This document shows, piece by piece, positions 35,504-44,987 of a stretch of DNA of 64,000 bases. Both the position numbers and the translations under genes were made by a program. Source of the DNA: CAYQOX01 sp964419335 (lineage in GTDB: Bacteria > Hinthialibacterota > Hinthialibacteria > Hinthialibacterales > Hinthialibacteraceae). The notes beneath the pieces are model-generated. The model was not told where the DNA came from. It worked only from the letters and a program-made list of their open reading frames with translations, and did not search any database. Position 1 is the stretch's first letter; each line of letters starts with the position of its first letter. The stretch is from positions 1 through 64,000 of the forward strand of contig CAYQOX010000025.1 of NCBI GenBank assembly GCA_964419335.1, in the 5' to 3' direction.

Positions 35504-36274
35504 ATGGTAAATAAAATATGGATGAGTATTATGAGACTGGTCGATCGTCATAATCCTAACAAACTCTATCTTCAATTGGTAGAAATCGTCAAAGAGGCCA
35601 TCGAACGGGGCGAGTTGCCAGTTGGTGCCCAATTGCCCACAGAAGACCAAATGTGCGGACAACAAGGGGTCAGTAAGGCTGTGGTACGTTCTGCCATGCA
35701 CGAATTGGCACGTGAAGGGTATATTCAAAAAATGCCCGGACGCGGTACCTTTGTCCAAAAGCCTACCAACTCGAAAGGGATTTGGTTATCGACGAGTTTA
35801 ATGGAAAATATATTGGATTTTGGTATGCCGTGGGAAACGGAAGTCGTACAAAAAATGCTGACTGTTCCTCCCACCGATTTGGCCGAACTCTTCGCCTTGG
35901 AATCAGGACAACAGGTTTTTAAAGTGATCCGGTTGCGCTATGTGGATGAAGAACCGGTTGTGTTGGAAACCGCCCATGTTTCGCATGATTTGTGCCCAGG
36001 TTTAGCCTTAGAGGATTTACGCACCTCGTCGCTGATCGATATTCTCTCAAGCAAATACCGTATCGCGATTACGCGTTGTGCTGATTCGATTGAAATTACC
36101 TCCTTAGAAGCAAAGGAAGCAGAATTGTTAAAAAAGAAAGTAGGCAGCCCGGCTTTGCTTGCTGACCGGATCCTTTACACCACCAACAACCGGGTAACTG
36201 CTTTTGTACGTTTAATTTCTGTATCGAACAAATACCGAATTACCTTTGAATCCATCCGCAACCCCGGCCGCTGA
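35504..36274 (+). CDS. GntR-family transcriptional regulator (HutC/UTRA type)
   Basis: A 256-residue regulator with an N-terminal winged helix (about 18-85: YLQLVEIVKEAIERGELPVGAQLPTE, the VSKAVVRSAMHELAREGYI recognition helix and the GRGTFV wing) and a C-terminal UTRA effector domain (about 110-250) typical of HutC-type proteins that sense sugars or amino acids. Start choice is open: 35504 has a modest site; 35522 and 35531 are also in frame. It sits between the divergent Tat-exported isomerase and the convergent sialate esterase, both carbohydrate-related, so it may control one or both. Confidence 0.92.
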   Translation: MVNKIWMSIMRLVDRHNPNKLYLQLVEIVKEAIERGELPVGAQLPTEDQMCGQQGVSKAVVRSAMHELAREGYIQKMPGRGTFVQKPTNSKGIWLSTSLMENILDFGMPWETEVVQKMLTVPPTDLAELFALESGQQVFKVIRLRYVDEEPVVLETAHVSHDLCPGLALEDLRTSSLIDILSSKYRIAITRCADSIEITSLEAKEAELLKKKVGSPALLADRILYTTNNRVTAFVRLISVSNKYRITFESIRNPGR

Positions 36275-36297
36275 GGAGGATTCGTTGAATCCATGAG

Positions 36298-36327
36298 AAA
36301 AAACGCGGGGATTTTCCCCGCGTTTTT
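36298..36327. terminator. bidirectional terminator between gntR and the esterase gene
   Basis: AAACGCGGGGA pairs with TCCCCGCGTTT around TTT. Poly-T follows on the plus strand and poly-T also on the minus strand. Confidence 0.8.
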
Positions 36328-36358
36328 GCATGGGTGTTCCTAAGGCCACGGGATGGGT

Positions 36359-37900
36359 TTAGCGTTTCACTCCGGCAGTGACGCCTTCCCAATCATCGGT
36401 ACGGAAGGGCGAAGCCGGAAGTCCCGCTTCGTTATAGAGATTGCAGTCAGGATTATCATCCCAGCCATAACGCACCGCGATCGGATTCTTTACCCAGGCA
36501 CTGCTCACGACCACCGTGTTACGATCAATCATGGCTTGGGCTGGCCTGAATTCTTTATCCGGACCTGCGATGGTGAAACCAGTAAGCATATCATCCCCTT
36601 TGGCGATAAGTCCTTCTCCCACGTTTTTGAAACGAATACGGATTTGATCCCCTTCGATGTTCATGGAATCATAGATCGGTCCTGAGTAGGTCATGTCCTG
36701 GTTGTAGGCAATGCCATAAGCGGCCAAGGCTAAGCGTTCCCCTACTTCGAGCTTATTGCGTGGGTGGATATCGTTGGGATCACCAAGGTCGATGGTGATG
36801 GCCATTCCTGTATTGGGGAGAGTGAGCGCCATGGTTTGAGCTTCACGCAGTTCTGCCCATGCTACACCATCCTCGGATTCATAATTGGGAAGTTGGACAT
36901 ACAAGAAGGGAAAATTACCAATGTCCCAATGCTCGCGCCAATCCTGAATCATCGTAGAGAACGTTTCTCGATATTCGTAGGCGCGTTTCGCATTGGATTC
37001 CCCCTGATACCAGATGGTGCCCTTGATAGGAAAATCGGTCAGAGGAGCGATCATGGTATTAAAGAGTCCACTGGGACGCCAATGACTACGACGTGGATCA
37101 TTGGGAATTCGTGGTGCTGCGGGTACCGGTTTGCCCTGAGATTCGGCTTCAGCCGCTTTCTCTTTCCACACCACATATTCTTCCTCAATTTCTTCAAGTC
37201 TTTGTAAGAAATTTTCCAGATCTTTACGCCAGGCATCCAGCATGTAATTCAATTTTTCATTATCCTTGAGTGTTGGTAAACTTGTCCATGCTTCGGCAGG
37301 AGATCCCCCCCATGAGGAATGTATCAACCCAATAGGGACTTCCAAATTCTGGTACAATTCACGGCCGAAATAATAGGCAACCGCCGAAAAATTTCCGCTC
37401 GTATCTGGACTGCATTCCACCCACTCACAATCTAACAAATCTTGAGGTTTGCCCGCCACACGCCGGGGAACTGTGGTTAACCGAATGTCAGGAAAGTTGG
37501 AATAAGCAATCTCGATCTCGGCATTTTCTGTTTCTCTGAGCGGCCATTGCATGTTGGATTGTCCACTGCAGAGCCATACATCACCCACCATGATGTTGTT
37601 CAAGGCGATGAGATTTTTCCCGGTAAACACCAATTGATACGGTCCCCCTGCTTCCATGGGATCGAGGCTCATCTCCCATTTTCCATCCTCGGAAGCTTCC
37701 GTGGACACTTTTTGTTCCTGCAGCTGAACCACTACGCTTTCGCCAGGATCGGCGGTTCCCCATATGGGAATCTCCACTCCCCGTTGGAGCACCATGTTAT
37801 CTGTAAATAGGGAGTGCGGTTTTACGGCAGCGAATGAAACGGTTCCCATGAGACTGATTACTCCTAAAATGAAGCAACTACACGCGATATGTTTTCGCAT
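36359..37900 (-). CDS. secreted sialate O-acetylesterase (SGNH-type)
   Basis: A 513-residue exported esterase that removes acetyl groups from sialic acid or plant/algal glycans. A signal peptide (about 1-24) is followed by a beta-sandwich N-domain (LQRGVEIPIWGTADPGE) and a SASA hydrolase domain with the nucleophile block CSGQSNM (Ser about 117), IHSSWGGSPAEAW and WYQGESNA. The final part includes GDPNDIHPRNK with the catalytic Asp/His. GGAGG precedes the ATG by six bases. Its presence beside a GntR regulator fits acquisition of host-type or plant polysaccharides; acceptor sugar not determined. Confidence 0.93.
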   Translation of the reverse strand: MRKHIACSCFILGVISLMGTVSFAAVKPHSLFTDNMVLQRGVEIPIWGTADPGESVVVQLQEQKVSTEASEDGKWEMSLDPMEAGGPYQLVFTGKNLIALNNIMVGDVWLCSGQSNMQWPLRETENAEIEIAYSNFPDIRLTTVPRRVAGKPQDLLDCEWVECSPDTSGNFSAVAYYFGRELYQNLEVPIGLIHSSWGGSPAEAWTSLPTLKDNEKLNYMLDAWRKDLENFLQRLEEIEEEYVVWKEKAAEAESQGKPVPAAPRIPNDPRRSHWRPSGLFNTMIAPLTDFPIKGTIWYQGESNAKRAYEYRETFSTMIQDWREHWDIGNFPFLYVQLPNYESEDGVAWAELREAQTMALTLPNTGMAITIDLGDPNDIHPRNKLEVGERLALAAYGIAYNQDMTYSGPIYDSMNIEGDQIRIRFKNVGEGLIAKGDDMLTGFTIAGPDKEFRPAQAMIDRNTVVVSSAWVKNPIAVRYGWDDNPDCNLYNEAGLPASPFRTDDWEGVTAGVKR

Positions 37901-38181
37901 TGCATCCTCCTTCTTGTTTGGCGATAGAACGGTCTGTTGGTTTTAAGTTCCTTTTGAATCCTTTTTCTTTTAGACAAAAAGAAAAAGGAACATTCTACCA
38001 ACCACAATCCGTCAACTATCGTTTTTGAATCCAAAAGTACTCTTTTCCTGTATCCTAAAAAAAATACACGCTAATTTACAGGTGTAACAAGCAAAAAAGT
38101 GAGTAATATTATGAACAAACAATAGAGGAGGTTTTGAATCGAATTATTCTTGAGTCCCCCGATTGGAAAAATCGGGGCTTG

Positions 38182-40056
38182 TTATGATTGAACTGAATTA
38201 TCATCTGGATTCAAATTTTCAGGGAAGGATAAATGAAAACAGGCTCCTCCCTCAGGGCGGTTTTCTGCATATATCGTTCCATGGTGAAACTCTTCCATAA
38301 TCGATTTCACCCAGGATAACCCCAATCCTCCGCCGCTGCTTGCTTCTTTTGTGGAATACCCGGAATGAAAAATACGGTTGATTTCATTCTTCGGCATTAA
38401 TTTCCCTTCGCTATCACGAATTCCCGGGCCGTTATCACGCACCGAGAGGTCTACCAGCCCATTTTCGATTTTCGTATATTCCACTTCGATGATCCCTTTC
38501 TGATTGGGGATTGGTGAACGCTGGATAGCTTGAGAAGCGTTGGCTAGAAGGTTAAACAACGCCATCCGTAAAAGCCTTGGTTCTGCGGTCACTTCCAACT
38601 TGTCTTTATCGAACACTTCGATCGCCATTTTTTGTGAGGTGGAAAGACGAAAAAGGTTGGTTACCTCCGAAATCAATTGGCCCAAATCCACCTTCTCGAA
38701 ATAGGGCTTTCGGGTATAACCAAAAGAACGGTAGATATCCACCATTTTTTGTAAAAAATCGAGATTGTTCTTTAAGCCCTCTACGGCTTCAGAAAAGAAG
38801 CTCCCTTTTTTGGGATCCATGGAAACAATCCCTAAACTTTGCGCCCGTTGAATCGTGTCCAAATCCCATTTGCCAGAAGCGATAATATTCGTGAGGTCAT
38901 GTCCCATATTGGTGGCAAGATTAATCCCGAATCGATTACGCTCTTCTGTGAGGGCTTGACTACGGGTCATGGCGCGCGCGAGGCCATTTTCAGTCTGCTT
39001 CTTAATCTCGTGCGCCATACGGGAGATTTCTTCTTGATCCAGCTCTGAATCGGGATCCATCTGAAATTGAATCGCAGCAACAATCGGATCTCCCACGGAT
39101 AAGAGAATATGCCCCTGCTTATCCTCGATGCGCACCGACTCGCTTTTAGGATGAAGATCGGAATTCCTACCTGAGTGGATTTCGATAAAAGTGTGTTGAG
39201 TTCGCAAATATTGGTAAATTGTGATTGATTGGAAAGGGTAGACTCGCTGAATCGTCGTGGCCAATTGTTTAAGAAAGGCTTCTAAGACCTCTGATTCGTC
39301 TGAGAGCGCGTGAAGCGAATCAAGCAATCGATCGATCTCGATTCCATAGAAAACTTCCCGCTGGTTACGGGCTAATTGATTGTAAACTTCCTCAATTGTA
39401 TGCCTGGGGTGGGGGATAAGGGAGACTCTCTCTGTTTTTATCATGGATTCCATGGATTGTCCCACATGCTGTAAAGGTAACACGACGCTGTTATAAAGCC
39501 ACCAATACATTAAGAAGGTCGTCACAATAAACATAAGAGCGTAAATACGATAGCGCCATACCATGGTTTGAATTTCTTCCCACCCTTTAGGCGTTGCATA
39601 GTACGCATGTAAATTAATATAGGGATGCCGTCCAACCCCGTGGAAGGAACGGGAAAATAAACAATTATTCCACGTATTATATGCTAGTAATTTTTCCGGA
39701 CGTCTCTCGCGATAAATCACATTCTGCTCTTCGTCAAACAAAATAATCATATACCACGGGTTGTCTTCATCCAAAACGGTCGAATCTTTCTCCGCCAAAT
39801 ATTCTTTGGCTTTCTCGTGATAAAGAGTTTCGTTAGCGTATTGACCACGCAGGCTTTTTAGTTTTCCAACAATGGGATCTAATTGCTTTATCAAATCGTT
39901 GAACGCGGATTGATTGTCATATATAACCATGCGCTTTTTGCTGTCAAAAAGAGAGTCCAACATGGATAGAAAGGAAACATCGATAAGGATGACCGCAATG
40001 AGTGAGAAATAGCGTAAGAAAATAGTACGGGTTTTTAAGCGTGGCGTGCGATTCAT
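38182..40056 (-). CDS. membrane sensor histidine kinase
   Basis: A 624-residue kinase. Two membrane helices (about 18-38 and 172-192) enclose a ~130-residue periplasmic sensor region; a GAF-like segment (about 255-365) precedes the kinase. The phosphorylatable His is in GHDLTNI (about residue 390), the N-box is LFNLLANASQAI, G1 is DNGPGI and G2 SGGGLGLSW. The ATG at 40056 (AGGGA five bases upstream) was preferred to a TTG at 40077. No response regulator is next to it. The gene is the last of a five-gene overlapping cluster for envelope glycans, 27 bases after the flippase-like gene, so it may sense envelope state. Confidence 0.9.
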   Translation of the reverse strand: MNRTPRLKTRTIFLRYFSLIAVILIDVSFLSMLDSLFDSKKRMVIYDNQSAFNDLIKQLDPIVGKLKSLRGQYANETLYHEKAKEYLAEKDSTVLDEDNPWYMIILFDEEQNVIYRERRPEKLLAYNTWNNCLFSRSFHGVGRHPYINLHAYYATPKGWEEIQTMVWRYRIYALMFIVTTFLMYWWLYNSVVLPLQHVGQSMESMIKTERVSLIPHPRHTIEEVYNQLARNQREVFYGIEIDRLLDSLHALSDESEVLEAFLKQLATTIQRVYPFQSITIYQYLRTQHTFIEIHSGRNSDLHPKSESVRIEDKQGHILLSVGDPIVAAIQFQMDPDSELDQEEISRMAHEIKKQTENGLARAMTRSQALTEERNRFGINLATNMGHDLTNIIASGKWDLDTIQRAQSLGIVSMDPKKGSFFSEAVEGLKNNLDFLQKMVDIYRSFGYTRKPYFEKVDLGQLISEVTNLFRLSTSQKMAIEVFDKDKLEVTAEPRLLRMALFNLLANASQAIQRSPIPNQKGIIEVEYTKIENGLVDLSVRDNGPGIRDSEGKLMPKNEINRIFHSGYSTKEASSGGGLGLSWVKSIMEEFHHGTIYAENRPEGGACFHLSFPENLNPDDNSVQS

Positions 40057-40083
40057 ATTCCCTGGAGTCTGCTTCAATTGGTT

Positions 40084-41202
40084 TTATTTAAACTTCTCGA
40101 ATGGATCGAACTCTTCTATCGGTAATTCTCCACAAGGTTTGCTGGATTGTGGAAATATTTTGTTCATACGCGCGCATGTGTAAAAAAACATGATACCACC
40201 CCCTAGCATGTAAAGGTGATAGGTGAAGAAACGCCAAATTAAAACTACCACCGCAACCACAGAGACCGGATACAATTGGCTGAGAATCACCGCCATGGTA
40301 ACTTCTACCCCTCCGCCGCCGCCGGGTAAGACAATCATAAGTGAAAACATGAAGAGTAAACCTTGAAGAAAAAAGAGTGGAATCGGGTCATTCGTAATCG
40401 AAAAAGCGTAAAGCACGATAGGCAGCACACTGTACCGGCATGTCCATTGAATCGAACACAGAAGGAAGGCGAGGAGTACCGAGCCTTTTTTCAACGAAAG
40501 GATGTGGTATAGTCCCTGCTTGAAATGGTGCCATCCACTAACGATTTTCCAACGGATCCATCGTCCCCGCGCACCAATCCGATAGCGTTGAAACCACTTC
40601 CAACGAGCAAGCTGGCGGCTGAGAAAACGGAAGGACCCCATGCTTTTCATAATCACGATAACAATGAGAATCCAGCTAATATATAAAAGACTATTCAAGC
40701 CGTGGCTCGATAGGTTTTTCGAAAAAAAGTCGTAAATAGGCTCATTATTAATCAGGGAATAGATCGCGAATGGAAGGAGGATCGTAAAATAAATCACGTC
40801 CATAGAGACATCTATGGTTAGCATAGAGGTCCCGTGAGCAATCTTGACTCCGGCTCGCTTGAGCAGCCCCAGGCGAATAAGGGTGCCCCCGATTCCGCCC
40901 GGGGTAGCCGTGATCCCGAATTCACACGAGAGTGAGGTAGAAAGCCCTTGCTGCAATGTTAAGGGATACCCCAACGCTCGGCTCAGGATCATCACCCGCA
41001 GACCGTTGCATACCCAGGCGATCGCCACCATCACAAACAATCCCGCGGCTACATCCCATCGAAAATTTCGTAATTGCTCGAAGGTCTCTGGTTTTTGCGT
41101 CACCAGAAAAACAATGACCGTGGCGAGGACCCCGAGAAACGCACCCTGCATGGCATAGCGTATCAGGTTTTCTTTGCTCCATCTTTGAAGATTTTCATTC
41201 AT
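40084..41202 (-). CDS. LPG-synthase-type/UPF0104 polytopic membrane protein
   Basis: A 372-residue membrane protein with about eight helices belonging to the lysylphosphatidylglycerol synthase TM family. Motifs include TATPGGIGGTLIRLG in the first half and LPGGGGGVEVTMA in the second, the latter the classic P-GG-G-E site. No aminoacyl-transferase domain is attached. Such proteins are proposed lipid-linked glycan flippases. The ATG at 41202 (GGGAAG seven bases upstream, 8-base overlap with the deacetylase) was chosen over 41235. Its neighbours (deacetylase, GNAT, GT4) suggest it moves their glycolipid across the membrane (inference). Confidence 0.87.
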   Translation of the reverse strand: MNENLQRWSKENLIRYAMQGAFLGVLATVIVFLVTQKPETFEQLRNFRWDVAAGLFVMVAIAWVCNGLRVMILSRALGYPLTLQQGLSTSLSCEFGITATPGGIGGTLIRLGLLKRAGVKIAHGTSMLTIDVSMDVIYFTILLPFAIYSLINNEPIYDFFSKNLSSHGLNSLLYISWILIVIVIMKSMGSFRFLSRQLARWKWFQRYRIGARGRWIRWKIVSGWHHFKQGLYHILSLKKGSVLLAFLLCSIQWTCRYSVLPIVLYAFSITNDPIPLFFLQGLLFMFSLMIVLPGGGGGVEVTMAVILSQLYPVSVVAVVVLIWRFFTYHLYMLGGGIMFFYTCARMNKIFPQSSKPCGELPIEEFDPFEKFK

Positions 41203-41956
41203 GAGTCGCTTCCCACTGCGTGATCCACTCTCCATACGTCAGAATCTGGCGGCCATGCATGGCTTTGCGGATCAACTCAAGCAGCAAGGTTTCCATTTCG
41301 GGATACTCCAGGTCGAATGGGTGCAAGGCAATACGTAAAAGCGAAGCATGGCGATTCCTCCATTGCCATAAAGGACACCACCGGCGAGAGACCCACCGTC
41401 GCCAAGCACTTCGGCTACTAGCAACCACTGTAGGGGCGGGAAATTTGATCTCACCCGGGAGATATTCTATTTCTCCCCAATAGGTGGTGTACGTGAAACC
41501 TAGAGCCCGTAAGGCGCGCTGGGCTTCATGATTGAGTAACCAAGCCGGAGCCACAAAACCCTTACTATGAATCTCGTAGTTTTGAAGTATTTCTTTGCCT
41601 TGCATTAGGAGTTTTTTGGCTTCGTCATACCCCATTTGGTAAAACTCTCCCTCCCCCGCTGTATAGAACCGTCCAACCAATTGATTCCATCCGCTTCCCT
41701 GAATCACAGAGGCTTGGTGACACCAGCCGTGGAGAACAATTTCATGCCCTTCCTGTTGAAGCTTATGCAACCACTGCATAAATGCTTCATTTTGTTGGAT
41801 AGGTTCACACCGATACCAGTTTGGTACCACCAAAAGGGATACGCAAGAGATGCCTAATTCTTTCATTTTTGATAAAAAACGCTTGCAAGTTTCTTGGCTA
41901 TGGGGGGCTAAGTCATGGAAAGAAACAAATAGGTGAGCCGTTGATTCACAGTTCAT
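41195..41956 (-). CDS. DUF2334-type polysaccharide deacetylase
   Basis: A 253-residue protein of the NodB-like deacetylase superfamily in its DUF2334 form. Metal/catalytic motifs are FHDLAP (about 13-18), LHGWCHQ (about 74-80), FVAPAWL (about 132-138) and ALHPFDLEYP near residue 215. No signal peptide is present, so it acts on a cytoplasmic or membrane-facing substrate. It overlaps the GNAT gene by four bases upstream and the flippase-like gene by eight bases downstream. It probably N- or O-deacetylates an intermediate made by the GT4 enzyme. Confidence 0.87.
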   Translation of the reverse strand: MNCESTAHLFVSFHDLAPHSQETCKRFLSKMKELGISCVSLLVVPNWYRCEPIQQNEAFMQWLHKLQQEGHEIVLHGWCHQASVIQGSGWNQLVGRFYTAGEGEFYQMGYDEAKKLLMQGKEILQNYEIHSKGFVAPAWLLNHEAQRALRALGFTYTTYWGEIEYLPGEIKFPAPTVVASSRSAWRRWVSRRWCPLWQWRNRHASLLRIALHPFDLEYPEMETLLLELIRKAMHGRQILTYGEWITQWEATHE

Positions 41957-42603
41957 GCGTATTCCTTAACGAACGTGGATACATAGATTTTTTGATCATG
42001 AAAGGGGCGAAATTTACTAATTTCGCGCTGATCCAAGAGAGATAAGCCAAAACGTTGGAAGAGGCGGGGCGAACGGCGAGTTTCATAGGTTTGAATTTGA
42101 CAGTAAATGGTTTTGACCCTTTTGTCGTGCTCGATTTTCTTTTCCATGGAGCGGAATAAACGCAACGCAATACCCATGTTTCGATATTCGGACAGCACGT
42201 TGAAATGAAAATGTCCCGCTTTTTTTGGGGCGCGAGGGGTTTCACGGCTTCCTTTGAAGAGACTCCAATATAAAAAGCGTCGGCTTTGGCGGTTATAACG
42301 GCCTCGCAACAAACGCCACACCACCTTGGGAGCAATTATCCCTAATAGTAGATAGCAATTCACCCAGAAATGATAATGGTAGCGCACACAGACGGTAAGA
42401 TAGGCCACCACCTGACCATCCACTTCTCCTACGAATGAAGATTCCGGCTCCCAATCGGTGTAATAACGCGTGAAAAAGTCCGCAAAAACATCTCGATCGC
42501 AAAATAACGGGTCTACCGGCTTGCCAGAAAAACCTGTCTCGCAACAGATATGCCGTACCGCTTCGCGATCAGCGGGTGAATAAGGCCGGATGATATAATT
42601 CAT
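41953..42603 (-). CDS. GNAT-family N-acetyltransferase
   Basis: A 216-residue acetyltransferase-fold protein. The acetyl-CoA-binding A-motif is HFNVLSEYRNMGIALRLF (about 127-144), preceded by the central strand VVAYLTVCV. There is no signal peptide; a short hydrophobic helix (INCYLLLGI-like) is probably part of the fold. It overlaps the GT4 gene by 35 bases and the deacetylase gene by four. The pairing of a transferase and a deacetylase suggests sugar-amine modification. Confidence 0.82.
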   Translation of the reverse strand: MNYIIRPYSPADREAVRHICCETGFSGKPVDPLFCDRDVFADFFTRYYTDWEPESSFVGEVDGQVVAYLTVCVRYHYHFWVNCYLLLGIIAPKVVWRLLRGRYNRQSRRFLYWSLFKGSRETPRAPKKAGHFHFNVLSEYRNMGIALRLFRSMEKKIEHDKRVKTIYCQIQTYETRRSPRLFQRFGLSLLDQREISKFRPFHDQKIYVSTFVKEYA

Positions 42604-43813
42604 GCTGATTTTGTTTCATCCCCTCGTAGGTAAAAGTATCTGCCGATTGCCCGGAAAGCAAATGCTGGTAGAGTGCGGTTAGCCGGTTAAAGGTTTGTTG
42701 AATCGAAAAATACTGAACAATACGTGTACGGCGTTCCTCTGCGGTGGCTCCGCCTGAAATATGGCGAATCTTTTGGATCGCATCGGCAAGATGGTGGGGC
42801 TGGGAAGAGGAGGCCATGATTAGGGGCGATTCTCCTGCTACCGAATCATCCAAACCACCCTGCTGTACTGCGAGCACCCGTGTTCCACAGGCTTGCGCTT
42901 CAAGCGAGGTAATTCCAAATGTTTCATAGATGCCTGCATGCACATAAAGATCGGCGGCAGTATAGCAGGCACAAAGCCATTCGGTGGATGTACAGAATTT
43001 GAACCACTGAATATCATCACGCCGCTGGACCATTTTTTCTACATAACCGCGCCCTTCTCCATCACCAACCAGCAATAAATGATAGCGTCCTTTTTGTTGA
43101 TTGTCTTGATTTAAAATCTTTATGGTTTGAATTACATTTTTAATATTCTTCTCTCGCGCTAATCGCCCCACAAAGAGAAGCAAAAAGTCTTCCTCACCCA
43201 GCCCCAATTGTTTGCGCACAAGTCCCGCTTTGGGAGAGGGTTGAAACTTGGTAACATCCGTACCAAGGGGGATGCGTACGACCCGTTGAATCCCACATTC
43301 TTGCAGCACCCTTAGAATACGGGTGCTAGCCACCACGGTGGCATCCATCCGGTTGTAGAGATCACGGATGTAATTATGAATGCGGGAAGAAAGAAAATGT
43401 TCCACTCGTTTGCCAGCGAAGCGGCGAATGGTACGTCCCAAGGCGCGTGGAAAATCAGAATGATAAAAAGCAACAATGGGAATTTGATGTTGTTGAGCGG
43501 CTTCCCACGCTATCCAGGCGGAGCGGTAGGGATCGCCGACTTCTATCAGATCCGGTTTTTCATTGTTGATAATGGCGTGGATACGATTCCGATTCAATAA
43601 CATCCGGTAACTCATTGAACCTATGAGGGGCAAGGATTTTACGGAATATATCACACTTCCATGTTTTATCTCTTGGCTATGGGTGCTTCCCGGTACGACC
43701 ACAAAGTGTTCCACATCGGGCATGGAGGCGAAATAGCGCATTTTATCTTCTAGATAACGCCTGACCCCTCCACTCATCGGACTGTAGAATTGAACAAGAT
43801 CGCAAAATTTCAT
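42569..43813 (-). CDS. glycosyltransferase family 4
   Basis: A 414-residue GT-B glycosyltransferase, first gene of the overlapping cluster. N-terminal features: the Gly-rich FYSPMSGGVRRYLEDK (about 9-24) and FYHSDFPRALG. C-terminal donor domain: IPLGTDVTKF, LLFVGRLAREKNI, and the E-x7-E block ETFGITSLEAQACGTRVLA. No membrane segment. It ends with 35 bases overlapping the GNAT gene. Family members often extend lipid-linked glycans or make glycolipids such as phosphatidylinositol mannosides; acceptor not known here. Confidence 0.9.
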   Translation of the reverse strand: MKFCDLVQFYSPMSGGVRRYLEDKMRYFASMPDVEHFVVVPGSTHSQEIKHGSVIYSVKSLPLIGSMSYRMLLNRNRIHAIINNEKPDLIEVGDPYRSAWIAWEAAQQHQIPIVAFYHSDFPRALGRTIRRFAGKRVEHFLSSRIHNYIRDLYNRMDATVVASTRILRVLQECGIQRVVRIPLGTDVTKFQPSPKAGLVRKQLGLGEEDFLLLFVGRLAREKNIKNVIQTIKILNQDNQQKGRYHLLLVGDGEGRGYVEKMVQRRDDIQWFKFCTSTEWLCACYTAADLYVHAGIYETFGITSLEAQACGTRVLAVQQGGLDDSVAGESPLIMASSSQPHHLADAIQKIRHISGGATAEERRTRIVQYFSIQQTFNRLTALYQHLLSGQSADTFTYEGMKQNQHELYHPALFTR

Positions 43814-44083
43814 AAAAGGTTATGTTCCACCTGTTTTTAATGGATGAATTGGATGGATAGGCACCCATTGAATGTTCGTTAAATAAAGAAGTTATGGAAA
43901 ATCAACTTATTCTATAATATAAACCCCAAGCGAATCAATTCAAGAAAGAAAAGAATTATGTAAGTCGCTGAAAATTATACTGGTTTTTTAGGTTTCTCGT
44001 TAAAGTTTATTAAAACCTCACTCTTGATGTTTATCGAAGGTCTCTTTAATATTTACTGATCGTGTGCGAAGGAGTTTTTATTT

Positions 44084-44971
44084 ATGAAGATGTTACAATT
44101 CTTTTTTTTCGTCTGTGTCTGGTCTCTCGTGTCAACGGGGATAGGGTACTCAGAACCTATTCATGAAAATCTTGGTAAATTATCTGTAGAAGAAGCCGTA
44201 GAAAAAGGAAAAACCTTTTTTAATCAAGAACAATTCGATAAGGCAGAAGAATATTTCACCTATTCTGTCGAGAAGAAACCCGATAATCCTGATTACTTAT
44301 GCTGGTTGGCCCAGACCAAAGCGTTTATCTTAAAAGAAAAGACCATTAAAGGCGTCTCAAAATTGAGCCTCTTGGGACAAGGACGGAAGGTAAAGAATCT
44401 TTATGAAAAAGCCTACGAAATTGATCCCCGACATGAACGAGCACGAATTGGATATGCCATTATTCTGCGCGATATCCCCGGTTTGTTTGGTGGTGATTTA
44501 AGCCGGGCAGAAAAAATGTTGAAAGAAGTGATCGAAGATAACCCGGAGAGTTTTATAGCCTATCATCATTTGGGCACTCTCTATATTCGAAAGCATGAAA
44601 AACTGCGTCATGGGATCGAATATCTAAAGAAAGCCATTGAGATCGCTGAATCCAAAGAGGATCTTACTCTCGAAGAAAAAGACCGGCTGGCGAACACTTA
44701 TCATGCTTTGGGAAAAACGTTCTTGGAAGAATTGGAAGATTCAGAGCAGGCCATCCAGGATTTCGAAAAATCCCTAAAACTGGATGACAACAATGTTGTG
44801 ACCATGATCGACTTATCTCGTGCTTATACCCTCCAGGATAAGCAATCCAACGCACGAAAATATTTAAAAAATGCCGCCAAAATTGCGGCGGCCAATGAGT
44901 ATGAATATTTTTATGACGATATACGCTCGTCGGCAAAAGAATTAGATATGCGTGATGAAATTCGTTTTTAG
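44084..44971 (+). CDS. secreted tetratricopeptide-repeat protein
   Basis: A 295-residue protein with a signal peptide (about 1-23, FFFFVCVWSLVSTGIGYS) and TPR units throughout: AVEKGKTFFNQEQFDKAEEYF (about 34-54), RARIGYAIILRDIPG, AYHHLGTLYIRKHEKLRHGIEYL, YHALGKTFLEELEDSEQAIQDF and MIDLSRAYTLQDKQSNARKYL. It is probably a periplasmic scaffold. GAAGGAG lies well placed before the ATG. It converges on the branching-enzyme gene with 16 bases between stops. Confidence 0.87.
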   Translation: MKMLQFFFFVCVWSLVSTGIGYSEPIHENLGKLSVEEAVEKGKTFFNQEQFDKAEEYFTYSVEKKPDNPDYLCWLAQTKAFILKEKTIKGVSKLSLLGQGRKVKNLYEKAYEIDPRHERARIGYAIILRDIPGLFGGDLSRAEKMLKEVIEDNPESFIAYHHLGTLYIRKHEKLRHGIEYLKKAIEIAESKEDLTLEEKDRLANTYHALGKTFLEELEDSEQAIQDFEKSLKLDDNNVVTMIDLSRAYTLQDKQSNARKYLKNAAKIAAANEYEYFYDDIRSSAKELDMRDEIRF

Positions 44972-44987
44972 TTTTTGGTTTATTCCA

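Noticed and set aside
38150..38181. Hairpin CCCCGAT...ATCGGGG after the kinase gene as a terminator
   Set aside because: The stem is sound but no T-run follows on the minus strand, so termination is not supported.
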